This document shows positions 16,186 to 26,242 of a stretch of 64,000 bases of DNA, one piece after another (position 1 is the first letter of the stretch; every line of letters begins with the position of its first letter). A program made the translations under genes and the position numbers. Below the pieces are notes generated by a model that saw only the letters and a program-made list of their open reading frames with translations, did not search any database and was not told the DNA's origin. Source of the DNA: SHVO01 sp041905795 (GTDB lineage: Bacteria > Pseudomonadota > Alphaproteobacteria > Rhodospirillales > Rhodospirillaceae); NCBI GenBank assembly GCA_041905795.1, contig JAYRKL010000018.1:1-64000 (forward strand), in the 5' to 3' direction.

Positions 16186-16959
16186 ATGTCACGCCGGACA
16201 GCGGACGCCCTTCGGCATTTACGGGAGACCCTGCGCGGCCTTGAACGGGCCGGGGGCTTGCGGACCGGAAACGGCCCGGCGGTGCTGCCGTTCGGACTCG
16301 ATGCGCTCGATTCCCCCTGGCCCGCGGGCGGACTTCCCCGCGGCGCGCTGCATGAGATCGCCGGCGCCGATGCGAGTGCCGGCAGTTTCGCGGCCGCCAC
16401 CGCGTTCACCGCATCCATCGCCGGGCGCCTGGCGGCGCCGGTCCTGTGGTGCGCGCGCGGGCGTGAGTTGTATGGACCGGGCTTGGCCGGCGTGGGTCTT
16501 GCCGCCGAACGCCTGATCGTCGCCGAAGCCGGCAATGACAAGGACCTGCTCGCGGCCATGGAAGAAGGCCTGCGTTCGGCTGTCCTGGGCGCGGTGGTGG
16601 GCGAAGTCGAACGCATCGATCTCACCGCCAGCCGCCGTCTGCAGTTGGCGGCCGAGAAGGCCGGCTGCATGGCGCTGGTGCTGCGCCGGCCAGGGACGCG
16701 TGCCCATGCCGCGCCACCCGTCACCGCCGCCAGCCGCTGGCGCATCGGACCCGCGCCCTCCGCCGGTGAGGACTTTCACCGGATTCCCGCCGGCCGCTTC
16801 TGGCGGCTGGATCTCATTCGCGCGCGCTGCGGCGCGCATGGTTCCTGGATTGTCGAGGCTGCCGATGCGCAGGGTCATCTCCGTCTTCCTGCCCTATTGG
16901 CCGATCGAAGCCTGGGCGCGGCGACACATCAAGAGCCGGTCTGGAAGAACGTCGCCTGA
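16186..16959 (+). CDS. imuA: ImuA, RecA-like component of the inducible mutasome
   Basis: Protein of 257 residues of the ImuA/SulA-like family. It starts with LRHLRETLRGLERA and a region PAVLPFGLDALDSPWPAGGLPRGALHEIAGA that resembles the RecA N-terminal core without a full Walker A motif. ImuA works with ImuB and DnaE2 in SOS-induced translesion synthesis. A LexA-type box lies upstream. The 3' 95 bases overlap imuB in another frame. ATG 16186 has no strong ribosome-binding site, but the frame is well supported. Confidence 0.88.
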   Translation: MSRRTADALRHLRETLRGLERAGGLRTGNGPAVLPFGLDALDSPWPAGGLPRGALHEIAGADASAGSFAAATAFTASIAGRLAAPVLWCARGRELYGPGLAGVGLAAERLIVAEAGNDKDLLAAMEEGLRSAVLGAVVGEVERIDLTASRRLQLAAEKAGCMALVLRRPGTRAHAAPPVTAASRWRIGPAPSAGEDFHRIPAGRFWRLDLIRARCGAHGSWIVEAADAQGHLRLPALLADRSLGAATHQEPVWKNVA

Positions 16960-18394
16960 CCTGCCCTTCGCCATCATCGGCCAGGACGAACAGCAGCAGA
17001 TCCTCACCGCGGTCAACCGGGCGGCGGAGGCCGAAGGCCTCACCCCCGGCATGTCCCTGACCCATGCCCGCGCCATCCTGCCGACGGTGGGTACCGCTCC
17101 TGCGGCGCCGCTCGACGACGCCAGGGCGCTCGCGGCTTTGGCGACAGCATGTTTCCGCTTCAGCCCTTGGATCGCCATATGCGGGACCGACGGTGTGTGG
17201 ATCGACGCCACCGGCGTCTCGCATCTGTTCGGCGGCGAGGAAAGAATGGTCGCGCGAATCGCCCGTATCCTGGCGCGCAATGGGGTGACATCGCGCGTGG
17301 CCATGGCCGCCACGCCCGGCGCCGCCTGGGCTTTGGCCCATTACGGCCGGGCGCCGCGGTGTGTCTCCGCGTCCGGGGACGATCTCGAGTCCCTGCCGGT
17401 GATGGCCTTGCGCATGGACGCCGGCACCGCCCGGAGTTTATGGCGCGTCGGCATCAAGACCATCGGCGCGCTGAAAGCGATCCCGCGCACCACCCTGCCC
17501 TTGCGGTTCGGCCGACTCTTGGTCACGCGCCTCGACCAGGCGTTCGGCCACGCGGCGGAATCCATCGACTGCATGGTGCCGCAGGATGCACGCCGGCGGG
17601 AGATCGCCTTCGCCGAGCCCATCAGCACGGCCGAGGATATCCGCCGCTGCACCGAGAAACTGGTCCATGGCTTGTGCCGGGACCTGGAGACGCGCCAGGA
17701 GGGCGCGCGCAAGCTGGACCTAGTGTTCCTCCGCACCGACAACACGCACCAGGCGATCCGCGTCGGCACCGGGCGCCCGAGCCGCGATCCCAAACACCTC
17801 CTCAAGCTGTTCGCCGAACATATGGACACGGTCGCGCCGGGATTCGGCATCGACAAGGCAGTCCTCACCGCCTGGAAATACGCACCGCTGTTCCCCGTCC
17901 AGACCGACAGCGCGGGCGGCGGACGGCATGCCGGCGACCTCGCCATGCTGACCGACCAGCTCGCCAACCGGCTGGGGGACGGCGCAGTCTATCGCCTGGC
18001 CCCGGCGGCCACCCATATCCCCGAACGCGCGCAAAACCGGGCAGCGCCGGCGGGGGAGTCCTCCGGCCCCAACGCTTCCGAAGAAACATGGCCCGCCTGC
18101 TTGCCGCGGCCGGTGCGTATGTTCTCGCCGCCCGAACCGGTGGAGGTGGTGGCGCTGTTGCCCGACCATCCGCCGGCGCGCTTCGTCTGGCGCGGAGTCC
18201 TGCGCAAGGTGCGTTGCGCCGACGGACCGGAGCGCGTGTGCGGCGAATGGTGGTTGAACCGGAGCGAAGTCGCCGAGACCCGCGACTATTTCCGCGTCGA
18301 GGACCAGGATGGCGCGCGCTACTGGCTGTTCCGCGACAACCGCCTGACGCCGAACCAGAACCACCTCTGGTTCCTGCACGGGGTGTTCGCGTGA
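16865..18394 (+). CDS. imuB: ImuB, Y-family polymerase-like mutasome adaptor
   Basis: Protein of 509 residues of the Y-family polymerase fold. The N-terminus MRRVISVFLPYWPIEAW lacks the catalytic Asp of active Y-family polymerases, as is usual for ImuB, which acts as an adaptor between the beta clamp and DnaE2. A helix-hairpin-helix-like segment (RVGIKTIGALKAIPRTTLPLRFG) is near residue 195. The open frame extends upstream to 16535 only as an imuA shadow; ATG 16865 matches the family start. The stop overlaps the dnaE2 start (GTGATG). Some linker sequence with low complexity lies in the C-terminal third. Confidence 0.93.
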   Translation: MRRVISVFLPYWPIEAWARRHIKSRSGRTSPDLPFAIIGQDEQQQILTAVNRAAEAEGLTPGMSLTHARAILPTVGTAPAAPLDDARALAALATACFRFSPWIAICGTDGVWIDATGVSHLFGGEERMVARIARILARNGVTSRVAMAATPGAAWALAHYGRAPRCVSASGDDLESLPVMALRMDAGTARSLWRVGIKTIGALKAIPRTTLPLRFGRLLVTRLDQAFGHAAESIDCMVPQDARRREIAFAEPISTAEDIRRCTEKLVHGLCRDLETRQEGARKLDLVFLRTDNTHQAIRVGTGRPSRDPKHLLKLFAEHMDTVAPGFGIDKAVLTAWKYAPLFPVQTDSAGGGRHAGDLAMLTDQLANRLGDGAVYRLAPAATHIPERAQNRAAPAGESSGPNASEETWPACLPRPVRMFSPPEPVEVVALLPDHPPARFVWRGVLRKVRCADGPERVCGEWWLNRSEVAETRDYFRVEDQDGARYWLFRDNRLTPNQNHLWFLHGVFA

Positions 18395-21300
18395 TGGACT
18401 ACGCCGAACTTCAGGTCACCACCAATTATTCCTTCCTGCGCGGCGCGTCCTATCCCCAGGAACTGGTGAAACAGGCGAAGGCATTGGGTTTGTCGGCCAT
18501 CGCCATCACCGACCGCAACAGCCTCGCCGGGGTGGTGAAAGCCTATGCCGGCGCCTTGGAGCTGAAGGAAGAGACCGGGTCGACGATCAAATTCATCACC
18601 GGCTGCCGTCTCGATCTCGTCTGCGGCCGGAGCCTGTTGTGCTATCCGCGGAACCGCGCCGCCTACGGCCGGCTGGTGCGCCTGCTCACGATCGGCAAAT
18701 TGCGCGCCAAGAAAGGCCAATGTCACCTGGCCTATGAAGATGTCGCCGAATACGGGGAAGGCCAGGTTTTCATTGCCCTGGCCGATGCGCAATACGGAGG
18801 TTCTCCCGACCAGGACTTGCGGCGTTTCCTCGCCAGGCTGCGCGGCGATTTTCGGGGCCAGGCCTATCTCGCGCTCACCCGCCGCTTCCGGCCTCATGAG
18901 ACCCAGCGCCTGGAACAGCTTGCCGAACTGGCGCGCGATGTGCGCATGCCCACGGTGGCCACCAACGACGTGCTCTATCACATTCCTGCACGGCGCATTT
19001 TGCAGGACGTGGTCACCTGTATCCGTCTTGGCAAGACAGTCGACACCCTGGGCCATGACCGGGAGTGGTCCACCGACCGTTTTCTGAAAGAGCCTCAAGA
19101 GATGAGCCGGCTGTTTGCGCGTTACCCCGAAGCGGTGGAACGCACCGTGGATATCGCCGAACGCTGTACCTTTTCGCTCGACCAGATTTCCTACCAATAT
19201 CCGGACGAAAAACTGATCCCCGGCCTCACGGCGCAGGAAGCGCTGGAAAAACTCACGCGGGAAGGCGCCGCGGAGCGCTACCCTCAAGGCGTGCCGCGGA
19301 AAATCGAGCACCAGATCGCCCATGAGATGGGGATCATCGGCCGGCTGAACTACGCCGCTTATTTCCTGACCGTCTGGCGGATTGTTCGAGCCGCCAGGGA
19401 AAAAGGCATCCTGTGCCAAGGCCGCGGCAGCGCCGCCAATTCCGCGGTGTGCTACTGCCTCGGCATCACCCCGATCGATCCGAACGAGCAGGAATTGCTG
19501 TTCGAGCGCTTCATCTCCGAACAGCGCAAGGAGCCACCCGATATCGACGTGGATTTCGAACATGAGCGGCGCGAAGAGATCATTCAGTGGATCTATGACG
19601 ATTATACCCGCGACCGCGCCGCCATGACCGCCACCGTCATCCATTACCGGTCCCGCCGTGCGGTGCGTGAGGTGGCCAAGGCTCTGGGGCTGCCGGAGGA
19701 TATTGCCGCGGGGATGGTCGCCTCGGTTTGGGGGTGGAGCGAAGAAGGCGTCGGCGCAGCGCGCGCCGCGGCGCTCGGCCTCGACCCCCGCGACTGGCGT
19801 CTGAACCTGCTGATTCGCCTGTCCAAACAGCTGATCGGTTTTCCGCGCCACCTCTCCCAGCATCCGGGCGGCTTCGTCATTGCCCGCGACCGCCTCGACG
19901 ACCTGGTGCCGATCGAAAACGCAAGCATGGCGGGGAGAACCGTCATCGAATGGGACAAGGACGATATCGAGGTCCTGAAGATGATGAAAGTCGATGTCCT
20001 CGGGCTCGGCATGCTGGGCTGCCTGCGCCGGGCCTTTCACCTGCTCAATGAGCATAAGGGCGTCAAAACCTCGGTCGCCGAGATTCCGCGCGATGACGCC
20101 GCCGTTTACGGCATGCTGTGCAACGCCGACAGCGTCGGCGTGTTTCAGGTCGAAAGCCGCGCGCAAATGAACATGCTGCCGCGTTTGCGGCCCGAGAAAT
20201 ATTACGACCTGGTGATCGAAGTGGCGATCGTGCGTCCCGGCCCGATCCAGGGGGGGATGGTGCACCCTTACCTCAAGCGCAAGCAGGGGATCGAAAAGGT
20301 CACGTATCCGACGCAAGAGCTTGAGCCTGTGCTCAAACGCACCTTGGGAGTGCCGTTATTCCAGGAACAGGCCATGCAAATAGCCATTGTCGGCGCGAAA
20401 TTCTCGCCGGGAGAAGCGGATAAGCTGCGGCGCGCCATGGCTACGTTCCGCAACGACGGCAGAATTCACGAGTTCGCCGCGCGCTTCATCGAAGGCATGG
20501 TGACCAACGGCAGCTCCCGGGACTTCGCCGAACGCTGTTTCGAGCAGATCAAGGGCTTCAGCACCTATGGCTTTCCTGAAAGCCACGCCGCGTCCTTCGC
20601 CACCCTGGTCTTCGCGTCGGCCTGGGTGAAATGCCATCACCCGGATGTGTTCCTCTGCGCCATCCTCAACGCCCAGCCCATGGGGTTCTACCAGCCGGCG
20701 CAGCTGGTGCGCGACGCCGAGGCGCATGGCGTCACCGTGCTGCCGGTGGACGTCAACGCCAGCCGGTGGGATTCGGCGCTTGAGGCCGACCCGGACAATC
20801 CCAAGGGTTATCTCGCGGTGCGCCTCGGATTCCGGTTGATCAAAGGCATGAAGGAAAAAGAGTCAGGCGATGTGGTGATGGCGCGAGAGCGGCCTTACGC
20901 GAGCCCCCGGGAGTTGTGGCGGCGCAGCGGCATTGCGGTCTCCCAGGTGCTCCACCTCGCGGAAGGCGACGCCTTCGCGTCCCTGGGCATCGGCCGGCGC
21001 GATGCGGTCTGGAGCGTTAAAGCCCTGCGCGACGGCCCCCTGCCCTTATTCGATACGCCCGCGTCCGGCGGACTGGAGTTCACCGAACCCGATGTCGCCT
21101 TGCGTCCCCTCACCCTCGGCGGCGAAGTGGTGGAAGACTATGTGCAGATGGCGCTGTCCTTGCGCGCCCACCCCTTGAGCTTCCTGCGGGAAAAACTCCG
21201 CAAGCACGGCTGGCTCTCGCTCGATCGGCTCAAGGGCAAGAAGGACGGCGCCTGCGTGAACATCGCCGGCCTGGTGCTGGTGCGCCAGCGTCCCGGAACG

Positions 21301-21585
21301 GCCACCGGCGTGGTGTTCGTGACCATGGAAGACGAATTCACCCACGCCAACCTGGTGGTGTGGTCGACGGTGTTCGAACGCTACCGGAGCGAGATCATGA
21401 CCAGCCGCCTGCTGGCCTGCAGCGGCAGGGTGCAGACCGAAGGCAACGTCATTCACGTCGTGGTGCGCGAGGTGTTCGATCTCAGTCCCTGGCTCAAGGA
21501 CCTGGAGAAGGACCCCGCGGAAACCCCGCCGATGGTCCCGGGCGCCTCCGCCGATATGCGGCTGCAAAGCCGCGACTTTCATTAA
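18394..21585 (+). CDS. dnaE2: Error-prone DNA polymerase DnaE2
   Basis: C-family polymerase of 1063 residues, full length. It contains an N-terminal PHP domain (ELQVTTNYSFLRGASYP), the palm with catalytic Asp residues in PDIDVDFEHERREE (D383, D385 and D387 region), a third Asp in KVDVLGLGMLG, the fingers segment QHPGGFVIARDRLDDLVP, a helix-hairpin-helix region and a C-terminal OB-fold domain. It is the polymerase of the SOS mutasome. The start at 18394 overlaps the imuB stop; the much longer upstream frame is a shadow of imuB. It converges on glcF with a 22-base gap. Confidence 0.97.
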   Translation: MDYAELQVTTNYSFLRGASYPQELVKQAKALGLSAIAITDRNSLAGVVKAYAGALELKEETGSTIKFITGCRLDLVCGRSLLCYPRNRAAYGRLVRLLTIGKLRAKKGQCHLAYEDVAEYGEGQVFIALADAQYGGSPDQDLRRFLARLRGDFRGQAYLALTRRFRPHETQRLEQLAELARDVRMPTVATNDVLYHIPARRILQDVVTCIRLGKTVDTLGHDREWSTDRFLKEPQEMSRLFARYPEAVERTVDIAERCTFSLDQISYQYPDEKLIPGLTAQEALEKLTREGAAERYPQGVPRKIEHQIAHEMGIIGRLNYAAYFLTVWRIVRAAREKGILCQGRGSAANSAVCYCLGITPIDPNEQELLFERFISEQRKEPPDIDVDFEHERREEIIQWIYDDYTRDRAAMTATVIHYRSRRAVREVAKALGLPEDIAAGMVASVWGWSEEGVGAARAAALGLDPRDWRLNLLIRLSKQLIGFPRHLSQHPGGFVIARDRLDDLVPIENASMAGRTVIEWDKDDIEVLKMMKVDVLGLGMLGCLRRAFHLLNEHKGVKTSVAEIPRDDAAVYGMLCNADSVGVFQVESRAQMNMLPRLRPEKYYDLVIEVAIVRPGPIQGGMVHPYLKRKQGIEKVTYPTQELEPVLKRTLGVPLFQEQAMQIAIVGAKFSPGEADKLRRAMATFRNDGRIHEFAARFIEGMVTNGSSRDFAERCFEQIKGFSTYGFPESHAASFATLVFASAWVKCHHPDVFLCAILNAQPMGFYQPAQLVRDAEAHGVTVLPVDVNASRWDSALEADPDNPKGYLAVRLGFRLIKGMKEKESGDVVMARERPYASPRELWRRSGIAVSQVLHLAEGDAFASLGIGRRDAVWSVKALRDGPLPLFDTPASGGLEFTEPDVALRPLTLGGEVVEDYVQMALSLRAHPLSFLREKLRKHGWLSLDRLKGKKDGACVNIAGLVLVRQRPGTATGVVFVTMEDEFTHANLVVWSTVFERYRSEIMTSRLLACSGRVQTEGNVIHVVVREVFDLSPWLKDLEKDPAETPPMVPGASADMRLQSRDFH

Positions 21586-21607
21586 GACAGCGCCGCTTCG
21601 GCCCGTT

Positions 21608-22927
21608 TCAGGTCGGCGACAAAACCTCGGCGCCGACCACGGCCTCGCTTTCCCGTATAAGTCCTTCCGGCATGGGTCCGCCCGTGGCCCAGTCCAGGAG
21701 TTCCACGGTGTGCATCACCGGAATCCCGGAGCCCGACCTGATCTGAATCAGACATCCGACATTGCCCGCCGCGATCACCTGCGGCGCCAAAGCCTCGAGA
21801 TGGGCGACTTTGCGGTCCCGCAAACCGCCCGCGATCTCGGGCTGGAGAATGTTGTAGGTGCCGGCCGAACCGCAGCACAGATGGCTTTCCGCCGGCAGCC
21901 GCACCTCGAACCCGGCGGCCTTCAGCAGCGTCACCGGCTGATTTGCGATCTTCTGCCCGTGCTGCAGGGAGCAGGCGCTGTGATAGCCCACCCGCACCGC
22001 GCCGCGCGGCGTGAATTTCAACTGCAGCATCGCCAGCACCTCGCTGATGTCCCTGGTTATGCTAGAGATTCGCGCGGCGGCATCCGCGAGACCGAGGTCG
22101 TCCCGGAACATATGGCCATAGTCCTTGACCGTGGTGCCGCATCCCGAGGTGTTCACCACGATCGCGTCGAGACCGCCCGCCATTTCCGCGCTCCAGGCGC
22201 GAATCGCCGCCGCGGCGGCGGCGTGGGCCGGCGCGCCGCGCCCCATATGATGATCGAGCGCGCCGCAGCAACGCACGCCTTTGGTCACAACCACCTCGAC
22301 CCCATGCCGGGTCAGGAGCCGGATGGTGGCGGCGTTGATGGTGTCTTCCGCCACGCTCTGGACACAGCCGGCCAGCAGCGCCACGCGCATGCGTCTTGGG
22401 CCATGAGCGGGGTAAATGCCGGGCCGGGTCGCGCTCACACCCGGGTGCTCCGGCGCCAGGGCGAGCATGGCGCGGAGGGTCTTCGGCAGCAGGCGGGCGA
22501 ACGGCTTCACAAAGACCGCCGCCGCCAACGCGGCACGCAAGCGGCCCGGATGGCTCAGCACGCCCCCGAGCAAGGCACGCAACGCCCGGTCGGCCCATGG
22601 CCTGCGGGTGGTGCGCTCGACATGGGCGCGGCCGGTTTCGATCAGGTGCATGTAGTCCACGCCCGACGGACAGGTGGTCATGCAGGCGAAACAGGAGAGG
22701 CAGCGGTCGAGATGGGTGACAACCGCGGCGCTCGCGGGCGCGTCCTGCTCCAGCATCTCCTTGACCAGCGAGATGCGGCCGCGCGGGCTGTCCAGTTCGT
22801 CGCCCAGCAGCACGTAGCTCGGACAGGTGGCGGTACAGAACCCGCAGTGGACACAGGCGCGCAAGATACCGTTGGCTTCGGCGATGACGGGGTCGGCCAG
22901 CTGTGCGGGTGAGAAATGGGTCTGCAT
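21608..22927 (-). CDS. glcF: Glycolate oxidase iron-sulfur subunit GlcF
   Basis: Protein of 439 residues with two ferredoxin-type cysteine clusters, CVHCGFCTATCPSY near residue 25 and CLSCFACMTTCPSG near residue 77, and two CCG-type domains (GVRCCGALDHHMGR and SHLCCGSAGTYNI). It passes electrons from the flavin subunits to the respiratory chain. ATG 22927 overlaps the glcE stop (TGATG). The longer upstream frame is a glcE shadow. Length and motifs are typical. Confidence 0.95.
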   Translation of the reverse strand: MQTHFSPAQLADPVIAEANGILRACVHCGFCTATCPSYVLLGDELDSPRGRISLVKEMLEQDAPASAAVVTHLDRCLSCFACMTTCPSGVDYMHLIETGRAHVERTTRRPWADRALRALLGGVLSHPGRLRAALAAAVFVKPFARLLPKTLRAMLALAPEHPGVSATRPGIYPAHGPRRMRVALLAGCVQSVAEDTINAATIRLLTRHGVEVVVTKGVRCCGALDHHMGRGAPAHAAAAAAIRAWSAEMAGGLDAIVVNTSGCGTTVKDYGHMFRDDLGLADAAARISSITRDISEVLAMLQLKFTPRGAVRVGYHSACSLQHGQKIANQPVTLLKAAGFEVRLPAESHLCCGSAGTYNILQPEIAGGLRDRKVAHLEALAPQVIAAGNVGCLIQIRSGSGIPVMHTVELLDWATGGPMPEGLIRESEAVVGAEVLSPT

Positions 22928-24123
22928 CACGGCCACATGCGGCCGGGATTGAGAATCCCGCGCGGATCGAACATGTCCTTGATGCGCGCTTCCAATGCCG
23001 TCAGCGGCGCAGGCAACGGTTGGAACGGGGCGACCTTGAGCCGTGTGGCGTCGGACGCGCGGACCAAGGTGGCGTGCCCGCCGCCGGCGGCCGTCACCGC
23101 CCCGCGAATCAGGCCGGCGCTCGCGTCCCCGGCCTCCGGCACCGCTGCCCACACCAGGCCGCCGCCCCAGTCGAACAAGGCGTCCGCGCCCGGAATGGCG
23201 TCGATCACCTTGGCGAAATTGGCGCCATGGTCCGGCGCCACGGAGATGCGCCACACCGCGCGTCCATCGCCGATAAAAGGCCGCACATCGCCGACATGGC
23301 GCCAGAAGATCCGGGAGTTGGCGGTATGCAGTTCGGCGCTGCGCCCGCCGATCAATCTACGCAAGGCCGCCATGCGGTCTTCCACGGAGCGCGGCGGCCC
23401 CTCCAGCCGCAGGGCCGTCACCGATACGCCCGTGTCCAGATAGGGTTCATTGAATGCACCGGTCAATGCCGCGGGTATATAAGCCGCACCGGAAACTTCG
23501 TGCCCCGATGACAGGGCCCGCATCATGGCTTCCCAGGCATCGGCGCGGTCCAGCCCCAGCAACAACAGCGTGCGCGTCTTCTCGGCCGCCGGCAGCACCT
23601 TGAGGCTGAGCGCGGTCATGATGGCGAGGGTGCCGAAAGACCCGGCCATCAACTTGCACAGGTCATAGCCGGTGACGTTCTTGACCACGCGGCCGCCGGC
23701 CTTGAACGGCTCGCCCCGGCCCGAGACGGCCGAGAAGCCGAGCAGATGATCGCGCGCGCCGCCGGCCTTGAGGCGCCGGGGTCCGGCGAGGTTGCAGGCG
23801 ATGGCGCCGCCGATGGAGCCCGCGCCCGCCGCCGCACCGAGCAGAGGCCCGAGGTCGGGCGGTTCAAAAGCGAGTTCCTGGTTCTGCGCCGCAAGCCGCG
23901 CCGCGATCTCGCTGACGGTGGTGCCCGGCTTCACATCGAGCACCAGTTCCGCCGGCTCATAGGCGGTGATGCCGGACAGGCCGGCGAGGCTCACCGTCTG
24001 CGCCGGTGCCGCGGGCCGGCCGAAACCGCGCTTTGTGCCGCGGCCTTCAATCGCCAAAGGCCCGGTAGCCGCGGCCACCACTTCGGCCAGATGCGTTTCG
24101 CTGGCAATCGTGAGGGTACTCAT
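22927..24123 (-). CDS. glcE: Glycolate oxidase FAD-binding subunit GlcE
   Basis: Protein of 398 residues of the FAD-linked oxidase family (PCMH-type fold). Visible are GRGTKRGFGRP, ELVLDVKPGTTVSEI and the FAD-contact stretch AGAGSIGGAIACNLAGPRRLKAGGARDHLLG. The C-terminus MFDPRGILNPGRMWP is the usual oxidase ending. Start and stop both overlap neighbours (glcD before, glcF after) by TGATG junctions, so the three subunits are coupled. Confidence 0.94.
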   Translation of the reverse strand: MSTLTIASETHLAEVVAAATGPLAIEGRGTKRGFGRPAAPAQTVSLAGLSGITAYEPAELVLDVKPGTTVSEIAARLAAQNQELAFEPPDLGPLLGAAAGAGSIGGAIACNLAGPRRLKAGGARDHLLGFSAVSGRGEPFKAGGRVVKNVTGYDLCKLMAGSFGTLAIMTALSLKVLPAAEKTRTLLLLGLDRADAWEAMMRALSSGHEVSGAAYIPAALTGAFNEPYLDTGVSVTALRLEGPPRSVEDRMAALRRLIGGRSAELHTANSRIFWRHVGDVRPFIGDGRAVWRISVAPDHGANFAKVIDAIPGADALFDWGGGLVWAAVPEAGDASAGLIRGAVTAAGGGHATLVRASDATRLKVAPFQPLPAPLTALEARIKDMFDPRGILNPGRMWP

Positions 24124-25598
24124 CAGAACCGCGGCAATGCGGAGAAGGCCGTCCGGCCGTGATGCACATGCATGCGGCCGAGTTCGGCGCAGCGGTGGAG
24201 CGTCGGGAATACCTTACCCGGATTGAGCAAGCCGTCCGGATCGAAGGCGCATTTCAGCCGTTGCTGCTGGGCCAGGTCGATCTCGTTGAACATCGCCGGC
24301 ATCAGGTCGCGCTTTTCCACGCCCACGCCGTGCTCGCCGGTAAGCACGCCGCCGACTTCGACGCAGAGCTTGAGGATCTCCGCGCCAAAGGCCTCGGCCC
24401 GCGCCAGCTCCCCGGGCCTATTGGCGTCATAAAGGATCAAGGGATGCAGGTTGCCGTCGCCGGCATGGAAGACATTGGCGACGGCGAGGCCGAAACGCCG
24501 CTCCATCTCGCGGATGCGCGCCAGCACCTTGGGCAATGCACCGCGCGGGATGGTGCCGTCCATGCAGTAGTAGTCCGGGGAAATCCGCCCCGCCGCCGGA
24601 AAGGCGTTCTTGCGGCCCGACCAGAACGCCAGGCGCTCGGCCTCGGTGGCGGAGACGCGGCAGTGACAGGCGCCGGCCTCGCGGGCCAAGCTCTCCACGC
24701 GCGCGATCAGTTCCTCGACCTCGGACGGCGGCCCGTCCAATTCGACGATCAGAATGGCCTCGACATCGAGGGGGTAGCCGGCATGGACAAAATTCTCGAC
24801 CGCATGGATCGCGGGCCGGTCCATCATCTCCATGCCGGCGGGAATGATGCCGCCGGCGATCACCGCGCTGACGCAGGCTCCGGCCGCTTCGTTGGAGGGA
24901 AAGCCCAGCAGCAGGGCCTTGGCCGCCGTCGGCTTGGGCAGGATGCGCACGGTGACTTCGGTGATCACCGCCAGCAGGCCCTCGGAACCGGTCATGATCC
25001 CCAGGAGATCGTAGCCGCCGGCGTCCAGGTGCTTGCCGCCGATGCGCACCACCGTGCCGTCGATCAGGACGGCTTCCAAGCCCAGGATGTTGTTGCTGGT
25101 GACCCCGTACTTCAGGCAATGCACACCGCCGGAGTTCTCCGCCACGTTGCCGCCGATGGTGCAGGCGATCTGGCTGGACGGGTCGGGCGCGTAATAGAAC
25201 CCGGCGTGCTCGACGGCGCGCGTGAGGGCGAGGTTGGTGACCCCCGGCTGGGTGCGGATGCAGCGGTTGGGAAAGTCGATTTCAAGAATCCGGTTGAACT
25301 TGCCGAGGCCCAGAGTGATGCCGTCGGCCAGGGGCAGGGCGCCGCCCGAAAGACCCGTGCCGGCGCCGCGCGGCACCACCTTGATCCCTTCCCGCGCGCA
25401 ATATGTCAGAACCGCCGACACCTGCGCCGTGGTTTCGGGCAGCACCACAATCATGGGCGGCTGGCGATAGGCGGTAAGACCGTCCGAATCATAGGCCTTG
25501 AGGGCGTCATCCTGGGCGATGACATTGGGGGTGATCCCCCGCAACGCCTGAGCAATGGAGTCGCGCCGCGCCATGACGGCGGGATCGGCCGCCGGCAT
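24123..25598 (-). CDS. glcD: Glycolate oxidase subunit GlcD
   Basis: FAD-linked oxidase of about 491 residues, the catalytic subunit that oxidises glycolate to glyoxylate. Features are the PCMH region VVPRGAGTGLSGGALPLADGI, GTIGGNVAENSGGVHCLKYG-type FAD binding (seen as TIGGNVAENSGGVH), and the C-terminal GEHGVGVEKRDLMP and DGLLNPGKVFP. ATG 25598 starts 8 bases after the dedA stop; an upstream start (to 25655) would overlap dedA. With glcE and glcF it forms a complete three-subunit oxidase. No glcG or malate synthase was seen beside it. Confidence 0.94.
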   Translation of the reverse strand: MPAADPAVMARRDSIAQALRGITPNVIAQDDALKAYDSDGLTAYRQPPMIVVLPETTAQVSAVLTYCAREGIKVVPRGAGTGLSGGALPLADGITLGLGKFNRILEIDFPNRCIRTQPGVTNLALTRAVEHAGFYYAPDPSSQIACTIGGNVAENSGGVHCLKYGVTSNNILGLEAVLIDGTVVRIGGKHLDAGGYDLLGIMTGSEGLLAVITEVTVRILPKPTAAKALLLGFPSNEAAGACVSAVIAGGIIPAGMEMMDRPAIHAVENFVHAGYPLDVEAILIVELDGPPSEVEELIARVESLAREAGACHCRVSATEAERLAFWSGRKNAFPAAGRISPDYYCMDGTIPRGALPKVLARIREMERRFGLAVANVFHAGDGNLHPLILYDANRPGELARAEAFGAEILKLCVEVGGVLTGEHGVGVEKRDLMPAMFNEIDLAQQQRLKCAFDPDGLLNPGKVFPTLHRCAELGRMHVHHGRTAFSALPRF

Positions 25599-25606
25599 GC
25601 ACAGAG

Positions 25607-26242
25607 TCAAAGGGTCGGCTCCTTGAGCGCCTTCAGGCGCGAACGCACGAACCACACACCGGCGATGACGATGACGGCGCCGATCGCCACGTCGGCGCTG
25701 TGGAATATTTCCTTCAGCTGCGGGTCGCTGTTCCAGCGTTCACCCAGTTCCTTGCCGACCCAGGCCAAGCCATAACACCACGGCCAGGATCCGACGAAGG
25801 TGTAAATGTGGAATTTCAGGAGCGGCATGCGCGCGACGCCGGCGGGCAGCGCGATAAAGGTGCGGATCACCGGCAACAGCCGCCCCACGAACACGGTGAT
25901 GCTGCCCCAGCGCTCGAAGAACCGGTGCGCATGCTCGACTTCCCTGGGTGTGATGAGGATATAGCGCCCCCAGCGCTTGACGAACGGCAACCCGGCGTAC
26001 CGCCCCACGGCGTAGGCGACCGCCGAGCCGAGATTGCAGCCGATGGCGCCGGCGGTCGCTACCCAGAACAAGTCGAGTTCGCCGGTGGACACCAGGTAGC
26101 CGGCGAACGGCATGATGATTTCGGAGGGCAGCGGAATGCAGGCGGATTCAATCGCCATCAGCAAGGCGATGCCGGCATAGCCGCCGGCGGAGATCACGGC
26201 GACGGTGAAGCCGGTCAGGAAACCGATGATGCGTTCGATCAT
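25607..26242 (-). CDS. DedA family membrane protein
   Basis: Protein of 211 residues of the DedA/SNARE-associated family, linked in other bacteria to flipping of undecaprenyl phosphate or phospholipids and to membrane homeostasis. It has the motif ESACIPLPSEIIMPFAGYL near residue 30, the FVGRLLPVIRTFIALPAGVARMP segment near 120, and several hydrophobic helices. ATG 26242 overlaps the stop of the OPT transporter (ATGA). It lies between OPT and glcD in one tight minus-strand operon. Confidence 0.93.
   Translation of the reverse strand: MIERIIGFLTGFTVAVISAGGYAGIALLMAIESACIPLPSEIIMPFAGYLVSTGELDLFWVATAGAIGCNLGSAVAYAVGRYAGLPFVKRWGRYILITPREVEHAHRFFERWGSITVFVGRLLPVIRTFIALPAGVARMPLLKFHIYTFVGSWPWCYGLAWVGKELGERWNSDPQLKEIFHSADVAIGAVIVIAGVWFVRSRLKALKEPTL

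Noticed and set aside
16865..16959. Frameshift between imuA and imuB
   Set aside because: The 95-base overlap is in different frames, and both ends match the family boundaries.
17149..18393. Extended dnaE2 start in the same frame
   Set aside because: The extra region is a shadow of imuB; homology begins at ATG 18394.
18319..20316. 665-codon open frame opposite dnaE2
   Set aside because: Shadow of dnaE2 with no recognisable domain.
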